Of a stretch of 64,000 bases of DNA, positions 47,740-58,137 are shown piece by piece (within the stretch, counting starts at the first letter, position 1; each line of letters starts with the position of its first letter). This stretch comes from Actinobacillus capsulatus DSM 19761 (GTDB lineage Bacteria > Pseudomonadota > Gammaproteobacteria > Enterobacterales > Pasteurellaceae). The DNA lies in assembly GCF_000374285.1 (NCBI RefSeq), contig NZ_KB893940.1, positions 47,733-111,732 of the forward strand, written 5' to 3'. Both the position numbers and the translations under genes were made by a program. The notes under the pieces are model-generated. The model worked only from the letters and a program-made list of their open reading frames with translations. It made no database searches and was not told where the DNA came from.

Positions 47740-49020
47740 TTAGAGTGCTGCAAACGCTTTGTCAGCCGCTGCTAATGTCGCTTGAATATCTTCATCGCTA
47801 TGTGCAAGAGACATAAAGCCTGCTTCAAATGCGCTTGGGGCAAGATACACGCCCTGTTCTAACATTAAATGGAAGAAACGGTTGAATTTCGCCGCATCGC
47901 ATTTCATCACATCTTGGTAATTATTGATTTCCGCTTGTTCGGTAAAGAATAAACCGAACATACCGCCGACATATTGTACGGTTAACGGTACGTTATGTTT
48001 ATCCGCTAATGCTTTAAAACCTTCTGCCAATGTTTTAGTTTGTGCGGCAAGTTTCTCTTCGTTGCCCGCTTTGGATAGTTCGGTTAAACAAGCTAAACCG
48101 GCTGCCATCGCAATCGGGTTACCTGAAAGCGTGCCCGCTTGGTATACTGGCCCTGTCGGTGCAATGTATTCCATAATCTCTTTTTTACCGCCAAATGCAC
48201 CAACCGGCATACCGCCACCGATAATTTTACCGAGTGTAGTTAAATCCGGTTTAACGTCGTAATAGGCTTGCGCACCGCCTAATGCAACACGGAAACCGGT
48301 CATTACTTCATCAATAATAAACACCGCACCGTATTGATCACATAAAGCACGTAAACCTTTTAAGAAATCATTTTTCGGCGGAATACAGTTCATATTGCCG
48401 GCAACAGGCTCAACGATTAAACACGCAATTTCATTTGGATATTGTTCAAAAGCGGTTTTTACCGAATCTAAATCGTTGTAAGTACAAGTGAGCGTGTGCT
48501 TCGCAAAATCAGCCGGTACACCCGGGCCGCTTGGTTGACCGAGGGTTAACGCACCGGAACCGGCTTTTACTAATAGCGAATCGGAATGTCCGTGGTAACA
48601 GCCTTCAAATTTGATAATTTTGTCACGACCGGTATAACCGCGTGCTAAACGAATCGCCGACATGGTTGCTTCGGTACCTGAGCTGACCATACGGACTAAT
48701 TCGATAGAAGGGACTAGTTTGGTGACCAATTCAGCGAGAGTAATTTCGCTTTCGGTCGGTGCACCGAAACTTAAACCGTTCGGTACCGCTTTCAATACCG
48801 CATCAATAATTGCCGGGTGATTATGACCTAATACCATTGGCCCCCAAGAACCGACATAATCAATATATTGCTTACCGTCCGAATCAGTAATATACGCACC
48901 TTCCGCTTTTTGGATAAATACCGGTGTTCCGCCTACGCCTTTAAATGCGCGCACCGGTGAATTTACACCACCGGGGATAACTTTCTGAGCTTTTTCAAAC
49001 AGTTGTTCTGATTTAGACAT
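47740..49020 (-). CDS. hemL: glutamate-1-semialdehyde 2,1-aminomutase
   Basis: A 426-residue class III PLP aminotransferase: [12 protein letters not shown] start, [45 protein letters not shown] and the PLP Lys in [18 protein letters not shown]. It makes 5-aminolevulinate, the first committed haem precursor in the C5 pathway. Full length, single gene. Confidence 0.96.
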   Translation of the reverse strand: MSKSEQLFEKAQKVIPGGVNSPVRAFKGVGGTPVFIQKAEGAYITDSDGKQYIDYVGSWGPMVLGHNHPAIIDAVLKAVPNGLSFGAPTESEITLAELVTKLVPSIELVRMVSSGTEATMSAIRLARGYTGRDKIIKFEGCYHGHSDSLLVKAGSGALTLGQPSGPGVPADFAKHTLTCTYNDLDSVKTAFEQYPNEIACLIVEPVAGNMNCIPPKNDFLKGLRALCDQYGAVFIIDEVMTGFRVALGGAQAYYDVKPDLTTLGKIIGGGMPVGAFGGKKEIMEYIAPTGPVYQAGTLSGNPIAMAAGLACLTELSKAGNEEKLAAQTKTLAEGFKALADKHNVPLTVQYVGGMFGLFFTEQAEINNYQDVMKCDAAKFNRFFHLMLEQGVYLAPSAFEAGFMSLAHSDEDIQATLAAADKAFAAL

Positions 49021-49449
49021 AAATGATTCCTTAAATTGAAATTCTGAATAGCGTTGATCGACAAGGTTCTGCTTTACAAAAAATAGTTTAAAAATAACCG
49101 CTATGAGTTCCCTTCTGAACTGCCTGAGCGTGTTGAAATTTGTAGGAACATTTTTCTTGAGCGAAGCGAATCTAAAACGTTCCGTTAAACAAATTACAAC
49201 TAAGTGAAGATAAGCAGTGAAGTAGGGTCGCCTTTCTTTTGGTTACTTTTCTTTGGCGAAGCAAAGAAAAGTAATGGAGAGAATATGTAACTGATTTTCT
49301 AAGGTTGTGATTAAACCAAATAAAGCAAACTTTATATTCATCCATTTTATAAAAAAAAGCCCAAATAACCTAAAAAAATTTGAGAGTCCGCCCCTTTATG
49401 ATATTCTGCACACATTTTTGTATATTCGTTTTGAGGGAGTAAACCCTTT
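49021..49449. other. intergenic region with dispersed-repeat-like hairpins
   Basis: No gene. It holds GGAACATTTT...AAAACGTTCC (about 49146-49182), then a 13-bp perfect hairpin TTACTTTTCTTTG (49243-49255) / CAAAGAAAAGTAA (49262-49274), preceded by GGGTCGCCTTTCTTTTGG. That hairpin block resembles a short dispersed intergenic repeat found in many copies in several Gram-negative genomes. The wecA promoter probably lies near 49390-49430. Confidence 0.6.
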
Positions 49450-50520
49450 ATGTGGCTTACTTTTATAGCTGTTTTTATTGTTTCGTTCGCCAGTCTCATT
49501 TTTATGCGCCCTGTCGCGGAAAAAATCGGCTTGGTGGATAAACCTAACTATCGTAAGCGCCACCAAGGGCTTATTCCACTAATTGGCGGTATTGCTTTAT
49601 TTTTAGGCAATCTCACCTTCTATTTTATGGAATGGCAAGATATGCGCTTACCGCGGCTGTATTTAACGGCGGTAACGTCTTTGCTGATTATCGGTGTGTT
49701 AGACGACCGCTTTGACGTCAGTCCGTTTATTCGTGCCATTATTCAAGCAACGCTAGCCGGTTTGATGATTTATAACGGGCTTTCGTTGGATAGCTTAGGT
49801 CAGGTAATTGCACCGTTTAGTATTGAACTCGGTGTGTTGGGTATTATTTTTACTGTGTTAGTGACCATCGGGGTGATTAACGCCTTTAACATGGTTGATG
49901 GAATTGATGGCTTATTGGCGGGGCTTTCCAGTGCCAGTTTTGCCGGTATCGGTGTGTTGATGTGGCTGGATGAACAATACACTTTAGCTTATTGGTGCTT
50001 TGCGATTATTGTCGTATTGATTCCGTATGCGCTGTTTAACCTCAGTGTTTTCGGCGCAAAATGGAAAGTGTTTATGGGCGATTCGGGCAGTACCCTGATT
50101 GGCTTTACTATTATTTGGATTCTGTTACTCAGCACGCAAGGTCAAGGGCATACGATTAGCCCGATTACCGGTTTATGGCTGATTGCCGTGCCGCTGATTG
50201 ATATGGTGGCGGTAATTATTCGCCGCTTGAAAAAGGGCAAAAGCCCGTTTCGGCCGGACCGCTTACACTTACACCATTTAATGATGCGTGCGGGATTAAC
50301 TTCGCGCCAAGCGTTAGCGGTGATTACCTTCGGGGCGGCAATTTGTTCCACCATCGGCGTGTTAGGCGAATATTACTATTGGAATCAGTGGGTGATGACT
50401 ATTGGGTTTATTGCGCTGTTCTTTATCTATGCTTACTCAATTACGCATGCTTGGCGTGTTACTCGTTTGATTCGCCGAATGAAACGTAGAGCAAAAAGAA
50501 AGCTGAAACTTGAGCAATAA
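49450..50520 (+). CDS. wecA: undecaprenyl-phosphate GlcNAc-1-phosphate transferase
   Basis: A 356-residue membrane enzyme with about 11 hydrophobic spans. Motifs: VDKPNYRKRH near residue 35, LDDRFDV (magnesium-binding DD), NAFNMVDGIDGL, GDSGSTLIG and the cytoplasmic HLHHLMMRAG. It starts enterobacterial common antigen (ECA) lipid I synthesis on undecaprenyl phosphate. First gene of the wec cluster. Confidence 0.94.
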   Translation: MWLTFIAVFIVSFASLIFMRPVAEKIGLVDKPNYRKRHQGLIPLIGGIALFLGNLTFYFMEWQDMRLPRLYLTAVTSLLIIGVLDDRFDVSPFIRAIIQATLAGLMIYNGLSLDSLGQVIAPFSIELGVLGIIFTVLVTIGVINAFNMVDGIDGLLAGLSSASFAGIGVLMWLDEQYTLAYWCFAIIVVLIPYALFNLSVFGAKWKVFMGDSGSTLIGFTIIWILLLSTQGQGHTISPITGLWLIAVPLIDMVAVIIRRLKKGKSPFRPDRLHLHHLMMRAGLTSRQALAVITFGAAICSTIGVLGEYYYWNQWVMTIGFIALFFIYAYSITHAWRVTRLIRRMKRRAKRKLKLEQ

Positions 50521-50535
50521 TCATAAGGTTTTGTT

Positions 50536-51456
50536 ATGCAACAACAGCAATCAATCAGCCTAAGTGCCTTTTTCAAAAGATTATGTAAAGGTACGACAAC
50601 GCTTATTTTCACTACCGCCATCGGTGCGGGCGCTGCTTTTGGCTTAGCGCAGTTACAAACACCAGTATGGAAATCGGTCGCACAGTTTGATCAGCCGAGA
50701 GTATTAGAACTTGGCAATTACTATGCCCTGTATTCGACTTATAGTTTTTTAAACGGTGGTGATAATGTTACTTACCATGTCTTAAAAGACGATAAAAGTG
50801 CGCTTTCCTTAGCACCGGCGGTGTCACAAAAAGCGGAAGAACTTGCGGCACAGGAGGCGTATGAGGAATTTAAACGAAATCTTACGTCAGTCGATGTGTT
50901 AGTAAATTTTTTAGCGCAAACGGAAACGGTGAAATTAAAGGCTCAGCTTGAAAATAAGCCGATTGCCGTGATGGCACAGCAAATGGCAACTCAGTTTGTG
51001 TTTGATAATGCTTCAAAACGTCAACTGGCGGATCGTTTAAGCGTATCGTCAGTCAATCCGGAAGAAGCGCAACAGTTACTGAGCCAATTTATTGCGTTTG
51101 CTAATCAACAGACGAAACAAACCTTAAATGCGGAACTGATTGCTAAATGGAAAATCTTATTTCAACAAGTGAAAACGGCAGCGGAAATCAAATTAGGTGC
51201 AACGCAACAAGGAAATCAAATTGCGGCACAAGATTGGAATGGAAAATTAGCTTTAATGCGTTCAGTGCAACCGCTGGATGATAAATTGGTAGCATTTCGT
51301 TTCGTCAAAGCACCGAATGTTCCGCTTTCACCTTATTCTCCTAATCAATCGCTTTGGTTAATGATTGGCGGATTAAGCGGATTATTATTCGGTATCGTGC
51401 TGGTTTCTTTTTCGGGTTTATTGAGCAGAAAGCAAGGTAATGGCGAAACAAATTAA
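50536..51456 (+). CDS. wzzE: ECA chain-length regulator WzzE-like
   Basis: 306 residues with the Wzz layout: one N-terminal span (about 25-43), a long periplasmic coiled-coil domain and a C-terminal span (about 276-296) preceded by a Pro-rich [11 protein letters not shown]. It controls how many repeat units WzyE adds. Overlaps wecB by 17 bases. Confidence 0.82.
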   Translation: MQQQQSISLSAFFKRLCKGTTTLIFTTAIGAGAAFGLAQLQTPVWKSVAQFDQPRVLELGNYYALYSTYSFLNGGDNVTYHVLKDDKSALSLAPAVSQKAEELAAQEAYEEFKRNLTSVDVLVNFLAQTETVKLKAQLENKPIAVMAQQMATQFVFDNASKRQLADRLSVSSVNPEEAQQLLSQFIAFANQQTKQTLNAELIAKWKILFQQVKTAAEIKLGATQQGNQIAAQDWNGKLALMRSVQPLDDKLVAFRFVKAPNVPLSPYSPNQSLWLMIGGLSGLLFGIVLVSFSGLLSRKQGNGETN

Positions 51457-52579
51457 TGTGTTAACCGTTTTTGGTACACGTCCTGAAGCGATCAAGATGG
51501 CACCGTTGGCAAAAATGTTAGCGGATGATCCGGCATTTAACGCCAAAGTGTGCGTAACTGGACAACATCGAGAAATGCTGGATCAGGTATTGGAACTGTT
51601 TGAGATTCGACCTGATTTTGATCTGAATGTGATGAAGTCCGGACAAGACCTCACTGATATTACCGTGCGAATCTTGCAAGCGCTACAAGCGGTATTTGTA
51701 GAGTATCGTCCGGATATTGTGTTGGTACATGGTGATACCACCACCACATTCGCGACAACATTAGCTTGTTATTATCAGCAAATTCCGGTCGGACACGTTG
51801 AAGCGGGGCTTAGAACCGGTAATTTATATTCGCCGTTTCCGGAAGAGGGTAATCGCTTATTAACGAGTGTGATTGCTAACTATCATTTTGCACCGACCCA
51901 AGAGGCGAAAGCCAATTTATTGCAAGAGCGTAAGGCAGAGCAATCGATTTGGGTCACAGGTAATACGGTGATTGATGCGCTATTAAGTATTTTGCAAAAA
52001 ATTGGGCATAATCAACCGCTTGCAACGCAATTAGCTGAATATTACCCGTTTTTGGATCATACTAAAAAAATGATTTTAGTGACCGGGCATCGCCGAGAAA
52101 GTTTCGGACAAGGTTTTGAACGTATTTGCCAAGCGTTGGTAGAGATTGCGCATCAGCATCCCGAAGTACAAATTGTGTATCCGGTACATTTAAATCCGAA
52201 TGTGCATGAGCCGGTGAGCCGTTTGTTAACCGGCATTCAGAATATCTTTTTAATTGAGCCTCAGGATTATTTGCCGTTTGTCTATTTAATGGATCGATCT
52301 TATTTGATTTTGACCGATTCCGGCGGTATTCAAGAGGAAGCGCCAGCGTTAGGCAAACCGGTATTGGTGATGCGTGAAACCACCGAACGTCCAGAAGCGA
52401 TTAAAGCTGGCACGGTATGTTTGGTGGGGACGGATACCCGAAAAATTATTGCGGAAGTAGAGCGCTTGTTACAAGACGAGAACGCCTACCAAGCGATGGC
52501 GCAAGCGCATAATCCTTATGGTGACGGTCAGGCTTGCCAACGTATCGTGACTGCAATTAAACAAACTTTCTATTCATAA
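51440..52579 (+). CDS. wecB: UDP-GlcNAc 2-epimerase
   Basis: A 379-residue non-hydrolysing epimerase: [13 protein letters not shown] start, [38 protein letters not shown], and [11 protein letters not shown]. It makes UDP-ManNAc for ECA. The start lies inside the wzzE end. Confidence 0.95.
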   Translation: MAKQINVLTVFGTRPEAIKMAPLAKMLADDPAFNAKVCVTGQHREMLDQVLELFEIRPDFDLNVMKSGQDLTDITVRILQALQAVFVEYRPDIVLVHGDTTTTFATTLACYYQQIPVGHVEAGLRTGNLYSPFPEEGNRLLTSVIANYHFAPTQEAKANLLQERKAEQSIWVTGNTVIDALLSILQKIGHNQPLATQLAEYYPFLDHTKKMILVTGHRRESFGQGFERICQALVEIAHQHPEVQIVYPVHLNPNVHEPVSRLLTGIQNIFLIEPQDYLPFVYLMDRSYLILTDSGGIQEEAPALGKPVLVMRETTERPEAIKAGTVCLVGTDTRKIIAEVERLLQDENAYQAMAQAHNPYGDGQACQRIVTAIKQTFYS

Positions 52580-52646
52580 GCTTTGTGTCGGTCATAAAGC
52601 TTTTTTACCACCTGTAAGCTATACGGTGGTTTTCGGAAATCAGCAA

Positions 52647-53915
52647 ATGACAACTTTTAATACCATTTCAGTAATTGGCTTAGGTTACATCGGGTTACCC
52701 ACTGCGGCAGCGTTTGCGACAGCAGGTTGTCGAGTTTTAGGGGTCGATATTAATGCCGATACGGTCAATACCATTAACCAAGGTAAGATTCATATTATCG
52801 AGCCGGATTTAGACCAAGCGGTACGACAAGCGGTCAAAAAAGGTCTACTTTCTGCAAGTGCTTCGGTTCAACCTGCCGATGCTTTCCTTATTGCCGTTCC
52901 TACCCCTTTCCAAAATCATTACCAGCCGGATCTGAGTTATATTGAAGCTGCCGCACGTGCGATCGCACCGCATTTAACCGCAGGTAATTTAGTTATTTTA
53001 GAATCGACTTCACCGGTTGGCACGACGGAACAATTAGCCCAGTGGCTGAAAGACATTCGCCCGGATTTGAGCTTCCCGAATGAAACCGGGGAGGCTGCGG
53101 ATATTCGTATCGCATATTGTCCGGAACGTGTGTTACCAGGCAAAGTGATGGTGGAACTGTTCCAAAATGACCGAGTGATTGGCGGACTAAGTGCTAAATG
53201 CGCACAACAAGCGGTCGATTTATACAAACTTTTTGTAAAAGGCGAATGTATTCAGACTAATGCCCGCACAGCGGAAATGTGTAAATTAACCGAGAATAGT
53301 TTCCGTGATGTCAATATCGCTTTTGCCAATGAGTTGTCGATGATTTGCGATAAGTTGCAAATCAGTGTTTGGGAATTGATTGAGCTGGCAAATCGTCACC
53401 CACGAGTGAATATCTTGCAGCCGGGCGCAGGGGTTGGCGGGCATTGTATTGCGGTTGATCCTTGGTTTATTGTTTCGCAAGCGCCGGAACAGGCGCGTTT
53501 AATTCGCACGGCACGAGAGGTGAATGACAGCAAACCGCATTGGGTAATTGATAAGGTGAAAGCGGCATTAGCGGATTGTGTGACGGAGAAAAATGTTAAA
53601 CCGAGTGAGGTAAAAATCGCGTGTTTAGGCTTGGCATTTAAACCGGATATTGATGATTTACGTGAAAGCCCAGCGGTTGAAATTACCGAAAATCTTGCAA
53701 ATTGGCACAGCGGTAAAGTGTTTGCGGTGGAACCGAATGTCACTCGTTTACCGGCAAAATTGCAAGGTAAAGTCGAGCTGCTAAGCTTTGAACAAGCGTT
53801 ACAGCAGGTGGATATTTTAGTCTTGTTGGTGGATCATCAACCGTTTAAAGTGGTGTCGGCCGAGGCAATTCCGCAACGCTGGTTAGTCGATACAAGAGGC
53901 GTATGGATAAAATAA
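52647..53915 (+). CDS. wecC: UDP-N-acetyl-D-mannosamine dehydrogenase
   Basis: A 422-residue UDP-sugar dehydrogenase: NAD fold GLGYIGLPTAAAFA, AVPTPF, ESTSPVGTTE, KLTENSFRDVNIAFANEL, catalytic Cys in GVGGHCIAVDPWF and LAFKPDIDDLRESPA. It oxidises UDP-ManNAc to UDP-ManNAcA. ATG 52647 gives the family start; an upstream ATG at 52626 is possible. Confidence 0.94.
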   Translation: MTTFNTISVIGLGYIGLPTAAAFATAGCRVLGVDINADTVNTINQGKIHIIEPDLDQAVRQAVKKGLLSASASVQPADAFLIAVPTPFQNHYQPDLSYIEAAARAIAPHLTAGNLVILESTSPVGTTEQLAQWLKDIRPDLSFPNETGEAADIRIAYCPERVLPGKVMVELFQNDRVIGGLSAKCAQQAVDLYKLFVKGECIQTNARTAEMCKLTENSFRDVNIAFANELSMICDKLQISVWELIELANRHPRVNILQPGAGVGGHCIAVDPWFIVSQAPEQARLIRTAREVNDSKPHWVIDKVKAALADCVTEKNVKPSEVKIACLGLAFKPDIDDLRESPAVEITENLANWHSGKVFAVEPNVTRLPAKLQGKVELLSFEQALQQVDILVLLVDHQPFKVVSAEAIPQRWLVDTRGVWIK

Positions 53916-54538
53916 TGCAGCGTGACATTGCTCCGAACCCGTGGCTATCCGAGTTTTTCGGGCGGGACATTTACGAAATCAAAGTAGTGGCAGAAGATAT
54001 AGAACAGATTTGTTTAGTGCAGCAACAAGGGTTTCAGTTTGTTGAAGGTGAACTGGACTTCTGTTTGTCATTGGTAAATTTTTTGCCAAAAACGACCGCT
54101 TATCAGCTGGCAACCGAAGCGGATATTGTCTCGCTACAAGCACTATTTGGTACAGCATTTCCCATGAGTCGTTTTCGAGCACCGTGGTTTTCCGCAGAAG
54201 AAAATCAACGTTTTTACCAAACGTGGATTAGCAACGCAGTACGAGCGGAATTTGATGACGTTTGCTTAGTATTAAAAACGGCAAGCGGTCAAATTCAGGG
54301 CGGAATTAGCGTTCGTGTACAAGATAAGCAGGCTCAGGTTGGTTTACTGGCGGTTGCGCCATCATTTCGCCGACAAGGCATCGCCAGTCAATTGTTACAG
54401 GCGGCAATCAGCTGGGCGCAACAGCAAGGTGCGGAAACATTAGCGGTTGCCACTCAAACGAGCAACTTAAACGCTATTCGTTTGTATCAGAAATTAGGCG
54501 CTTCGCTTCGGCAGGCAAGCTATTGGTTTTATCTTTAA
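53903..54538 (+). CDS. wecD: dTDP-fucosamine N-acetyltransferase
   Basis: A 211-residue GNAT acetyltransferase; acetyl-CoA motif VAPSFRRQGIASQLLQ near residue 150, then NLNAIRLYQKLGA. Early residues PWLSEFFGRDIYEI are WecD-like. It acetylates dTDP-4-amino-4,6-dideoxygalactose to give the third ECA sugar. The start may be 53903 (inside wecC, GAGG close) or 53915 (TAATG overlap). Confidence 0.87.
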   Translation: MDKIMQRDIAPNPWLSEFFGRDIYEIKVVAEDIEQICLVQQQGFQFVEGELDFCLSLVNFLPKTTAYQLATEADIVSLQALFGTAFPMSRFRAPWFSAEENQRFYQTWISNAVRAEFDDVCLVLKTASGQIQGGISVRVQDKQAQVGLLAVAPSFRRQGIASQLLQAAISWAQQQGAETLAVATQTSNLNAIRLYQKLGASLRQASYWFYL

Positions 54539-54553
54539 ATAACGTGATGAAAT

Positions 54554-55687
54554 ATGATTCCATTTAATAAACCACTAGTCATTGGTAGTGAATTGGCTTA
54601 TCTACAAAATGCGATTAATAGCGGAAAATTATCCGGTGATAGCTATTATACCAAGCAATGCGAACGCTGGTTTGAACAGCACTTCGGCACACCTAAAGCG
54701 CTGTTAACGCCGTCATGTACTGCCTCACTTGAAATGGCGGCAATTTTGCTGAATATTCAAGCGGGTGATGAAGTGATTATGCCAAGTTACACCTTTGTTT
54801 CTACGGCAAATGCGTTTGCGTTGCGAGGGGCTAAAATTGTGTTTGTCGATGTTCGTCCGGATACGATGAATATTGACGAAACGAAAATTGAGGCGGCAAT
54901 TACCTCTCGTACCAAAGTCATCGTGCCGGTACATTATGCTGGCGTTGCTTGTGAAATGGATAGCATTATGGCGATTGCAGCTAAACACAATTTATATGTA
55001 GTGGAAGACGCAGCGCAAGCCGTGATGGCTTTTTATAAAGGTAAACCGCTAGGTACAATCGGGCACTTAGGTTGTTATAGTTTTCACGAAACTAAAAATT
55101 ACAGCTCAGGCGGTGAAGGCGGGGCGATTTTAATTAATGACGCTCAATTGGTAGAGCGTGCTGAGATTGTGCGAGAAAAAGGCACTAATCGCAGCCAATT
55201 TTTCCGAGGACAAGTAGATAAATATACTTGGCGTGATATCGGATCGAGCTTTTTGATGTCCGATTTACAAGCGGCTTATTTAGCGGCGCAACTTGAAGCG
55301 GCGGAACAAATCAATCAGCGCCGTTTGCATATTTGGCAACAGTATTTCGGAGCTTTTTCACCTTTTGCGGCAGAGCAACGCATTCAGTTACCGCAAGTAC
55401 CGGCGGAATGTCAGCATAATGCGCATATGTTTTATCTAAAATTTAAAGACTTAACTGAACGTAGCGCCTTCATTGAATGGATGAAGCAAAAGGATATTTT
55501 AGCGGTATTCCACTATATTCCGTTGCATTCAAGCCCCGCGGGGCAACAATTCGGCACTTTTTATGGTGAAGATCAATACACCAGTGCGGAAAGCGATCGT
55601 TTAGTACGTTTACCTTTATTTTATAATATGTCGGAAGCAGAATTACGCCTTGTGATTGAGGCGGTATTGGAATTTCTTCATCCATGA
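54554..55687 (+). CDS. wecE: dTDP-4-amino-4,6-dideoxygalactose transaminase
   Basis: A 377-residue DegT/DnrJ PLP aminotransferase: FNKPLVIGSELAYL start, PSYTFVSTANAF, VVEDAAQAV, PLP Lys in HETKNYSSGGEGG, and HMFYLKF. It aminates dTDP-4-keto-6-deoxyglucose. The rmlA/rmlB-type enzymes that make its substrate are not in this cluster. The stop overlaps wzxE (ATGA). Confidence 0.94.
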   Translation: MIPFNKPLVIGSELAYLQNAINSGKLSGDSYYTKQCERWFEQHFGTPKALLTPSCTASLEMAAILLNIQAGDEVIMPSYTFVSTANAFALRGAKIVFVDVRPDTMNIDETKIEAAITSRTKVIVPVHYAGVACEMDSIMAIAAKHNLYVVEDAAQAVMAFYKGKPLGTIGHLGCYSFHETKNYSSGGEGGAILINDAQLVERAEIVREKGTNRSQFFRGQVDKYTWRDIGSSFLMSDLQAAYLAAQLEAAEQINQRRLHIWQQYFGAFSPFAAEQRIQLPQVPAECQHNAHMFYLKFKDLTERSAFIEWMKQKDILAVFHYIPLHSSPAGQQFGTFYGEDQYTSAESDRLVRLPLFYNMSEAELRLVIEAVLEFLHP

Positions 55688-56934
55688 AATCGTTAAGTAG
55701 CACAACCTTTTGGACTGCATTTTCTACCGCATTTAAAATTGTCGTCGGGTTATTACTGATCAAGTTATTTGCCTTGCAATTCGGCACGGCGGGCTTAGGT
55801 CAAGTTGCCAATTTTATGACCCTAATTACCGTGTTAGGTGTTTTTGCCGGGGCAGGCATTTTTAACGGCGTCACCAAGTATGTGGCGGAATTTGAACATC
55901 AGCCTGAGAAGCTAACCGCTTTGCTCTCAACCGCCAATTGCATTATTGTGTCGTTTTCCGGTGTGTTGGCGTTGATTTTGTTCTTATTTACCGAGCAGAT
56001 TAGCCAATGGATCTTTTATTCGAAAGATTATCAAAGCGTGGTTATGGCAACCGGTTTGGCGCAGTTCGGTATCGCCAATAGCAATTACTTTTTGGCGATT
56101 TTAAAAGGTTATCGTTACGCCAAAGCAAATGCGCTTAGTGTCATTATCGGTTGTCTGTTAGGTTTAATCTTTTTTCTCATCGGTTTAGATAGCTATGGCT
56201 ATCAAGGGGCGTTAGTCGGTTTTGTTGTGCTACCAGCATTGGTGTTTTTGCCTGCTCGTTATTTCTTAAACAGGCAGTTACAAGCGGTCAAATTTTGGGG
56301 AAATTTTGCATTTTCTCTTGAATACGCGAAGAAGTTGCTGAAATTTAGCGTGATGGTTTTTTTGACAGCCGTAACTTTGCCGGTTGCTTATGTGTTAATG
56401 CGAGATTTATTAGTTGAGCACTATTCGTTAGAAGCACTTGGTTTATGGCAAGGTGTGAGTAAGATTTCTGACGCTTATTTGCAGTTTATTACTGCGGCAT
56501 TTTCGGTTTACCTGTTACCGACCTTTGCCAAATTACATGAAAAATCTGCACTGCAGGAAGAGTTGATTAAAGCGCTTAAATTTGTCGGTATTTCTGTTAT
56601 TTGGACGAGCATGACCATTTTCACCTTTAAGCATTGGATTATATTGCTGCTTTATACCGAAGATTTCTTGGCGATGGAGCCACTGTTTATCTGGCAGTTA
56701 CTTGGTGATGTTTTTAAAGTAATGGCTTATGTATTCGGCTATTTGGTTGTGGCTAAGGCATCGTTAAAACTATATGCGGCAGCCGAGTTCTTACAATTAG
56801 CGTTATTGGTCGGCATGGGCTATTTGTTTATTCCATTACATGGTGCGGAAGGTGCAACGCAAGCCTATTTTGCCACTTACTTTTGTTATTTCTTGCTGTG
56901 CGTGGCAGGATTCAAATATTATATGAAACATTAA
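55684..56934 (+). CDS. wzxE: ECA lipid III flippase
   Basis: A 416-residue polytopic protein with about 12 spans and the WzxE-typical start (TTFWTAFSTAFKIVVGLLLIK, shown in part). It flips the undecaprenyl-linked trisaccharide to the periplasm. Start coupled to wecE. Confidence 0.9.
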   Translation: MKSLSSTTFWTAFSTAFKIVVGLLLIKLFALQFGTAGLGQVANFMTLITVLGVFAGAGIFNGVTKYVAEFEHQPEKLTALLSTANCIIVSFSGVLALILFLFTEQISQWIFYSKDYQSVVMATGLAQFGIANSNYFLAILKGYRYAKANALSVIIGCLLGLIFFLIGLDSYGYQGALVGFVVLPALVFLPARYFLNRQLQAVKFWGNFAFSLEYAKKLLKFSVMVFLTAVTLPVAYVLMRDLLVEHYSLEALGLWQGVSKISDAYLQFITAAFSVYLLPTFAKLHEKSALQEELIKALKFVGISVIWTSMTIFTFKHWIILLLYTEDFLAMEPLFIWQLLGDVFKVMAYVFGYLVVAKASLKLYAAAEFLQLALLVGMGYLFIPLHGAEGATQAYFATYFCYFLLCVAGFKYYMKH

Positions 56935-56935
56935 A

Positions 56936-56967
56936 AAAGCCCTCGGGACATCCTGTCTGAGGGCTTT
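56936..56967. terminator. terminator between wzxE and hcr
   Basis: AAAGCCCTC pairs with GAGGGCTTT, with further pairing inside (GACA/TGTC). It overlaps the end of wzxE and separates convergent genes. Confidence 0.8.
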
Positions 56968-57007
56968 GCTATTAACAATACTTGCTAATTATTTGTTGGG
57001 GTTGAAT

Positions 57008-58027
57008 TTAGACTGAGACACTCACATTTTCTTTCACTCGGCAGCTACACGCTAGCACATAACCTTGTGCAATTTCTTCTTCGGTTAAATCGCCGGTGTG
57101 TACCACTTCATATTCCCCTCCAGTCACTTTGGTTTTACATAAACCGCATAAACCGGTGCGACAGCCGGAAACCACCGGTTGTTCTTGTGCTTCTAATGCG
57201 GCTAATAGGGTCATACCGACCGGCACATCTGCTGTGATCTGTTTTGCACCGTTGATAGTTAAGGTGGTTTTCTTATCCGAACTGATTTCACCGGCTAAGG
57301 CGGTATTAAAGAAGGCTTCAGTAAAGAAACGGTCTTCGCTTACGCCTAATTCGGTTACGATGTCTTTTAACGCTGCCATATAGGCTTCAGGACCGCATGT
57401 CATCACAGTGTAATCGCTCACATTCGGCACCGCGTTCTTGATAATTTCTGCTGAAATTCGACCGCTTGCAAAGCCTTCGGTTGCTTTGACTGAAGCGTTA
57501 ATCACTAAGTTGAATTTTGGATATTTAGCTTTTAACTCTTCCCATTCTGCTTTGAAAATCACATCTTCCGGCGAATGTACGGAATGGATAACGGTTAAGT
57601 TTACTTCTGGGCGGTTTGCTAATAACCAACGAGCCATTGACATAATTGGCGTCACGCCGCTGCCCGCACCGACTAATAAGTAATTATTCGCTAACACCTG
57701 TTGGCAAGAGAACTCGCCCATTGGGTTAGAGAACCACACTTGGTCACCGACTTTCACCTCATTATTGAGCCAAGTCGAACCGACACCTCCTTCAATTTCA
57801 CGCACGGTAATCGACACGAAACGGCTCTCGCCCGGGGTAGAAGAAAGTGAATAAGCACGAGTAATATGTGGCGTGTTTTTAATGCTGACTAACGCATATT
57901 GCCCCGCTTGGTACGGGTAGAAATCCTGTGCGATAAAGTTAATCGTTTTTACATTTGGGGCTTCTTGTACGATTGAATAAACTTGTAATTCATTAATACA
58001 TAAAGGGTTTTTATTGGTATTTGCCAT
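57008..58027 (-). CDS. hcr: NADH oxidoreductase Hcr
   Basis: 339 residues: an FAD-binding ferredoxin-reductase domain (RAYSLSSTPG, GAGSGVTPIMSMA) followed by a plant-type 2Fe-2S domain (CRTGLCGLCKTKV ... CSC). It passes electrons from NADH to Hcp. ATG 58027 behind AAGGAAT; an upstream ATG at 58063 is open but lacks this spacing. Downstream of hcp on the same strand. Confidence 0.92.
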   Translation of the reverse strand: MANTNKNPLCINELQVYSIVQEAPNVKTINFIAQDFYPYQAGQYALVSIKNTPHITRAYSLSSTPGESRFVSITVREIEGGVGSTWLNNEVKVGDQVWFSNPMGEFSCQQVLANNYLLVGAGSGVTPIMSMARWLLANRPEVNLTVIHSVHSPEDVIFKAEWEELKAKYPKFNLVINASVKATEGFASGRISAEIIKNAVPNVSDYTVMTCGPEAYMAALKDIVTELGVSEDRFFTEAFFNTALAGEISSDKKTTLTINGAKQITADVPVGMTLLAALEAQEQPVVSGCRTGLCGLCKTKVTGGEYEVVHTGDLTEEEIAQGYVLACSCRVKENVSVSV

Positions 58028-58079
58028 TTTAATTATTCCTTCTTGTTCTTTTCGGACGGGCACTGGACCCGCCCCTACA

Positions 58080-58120
58080 AGCGGTTTAAATTTGCAAAAA
58101 TTTTGCGAAATTTGACCGCT
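58080..58120. repeat. uptake-signal hairpin between hcp and hcr
   Basis: AGCGGTTTAAATTT and AAATTTGACCGCT face each other over a short loop. T6 follows on the plus strand only, so on the hcp-hcr message it has no T-run and is more likely a processing or modulating structure than a full terminator. Confidence 0.6.
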
Positions 58121-58137
58121 CTTTTTTCGTTAGCCGA

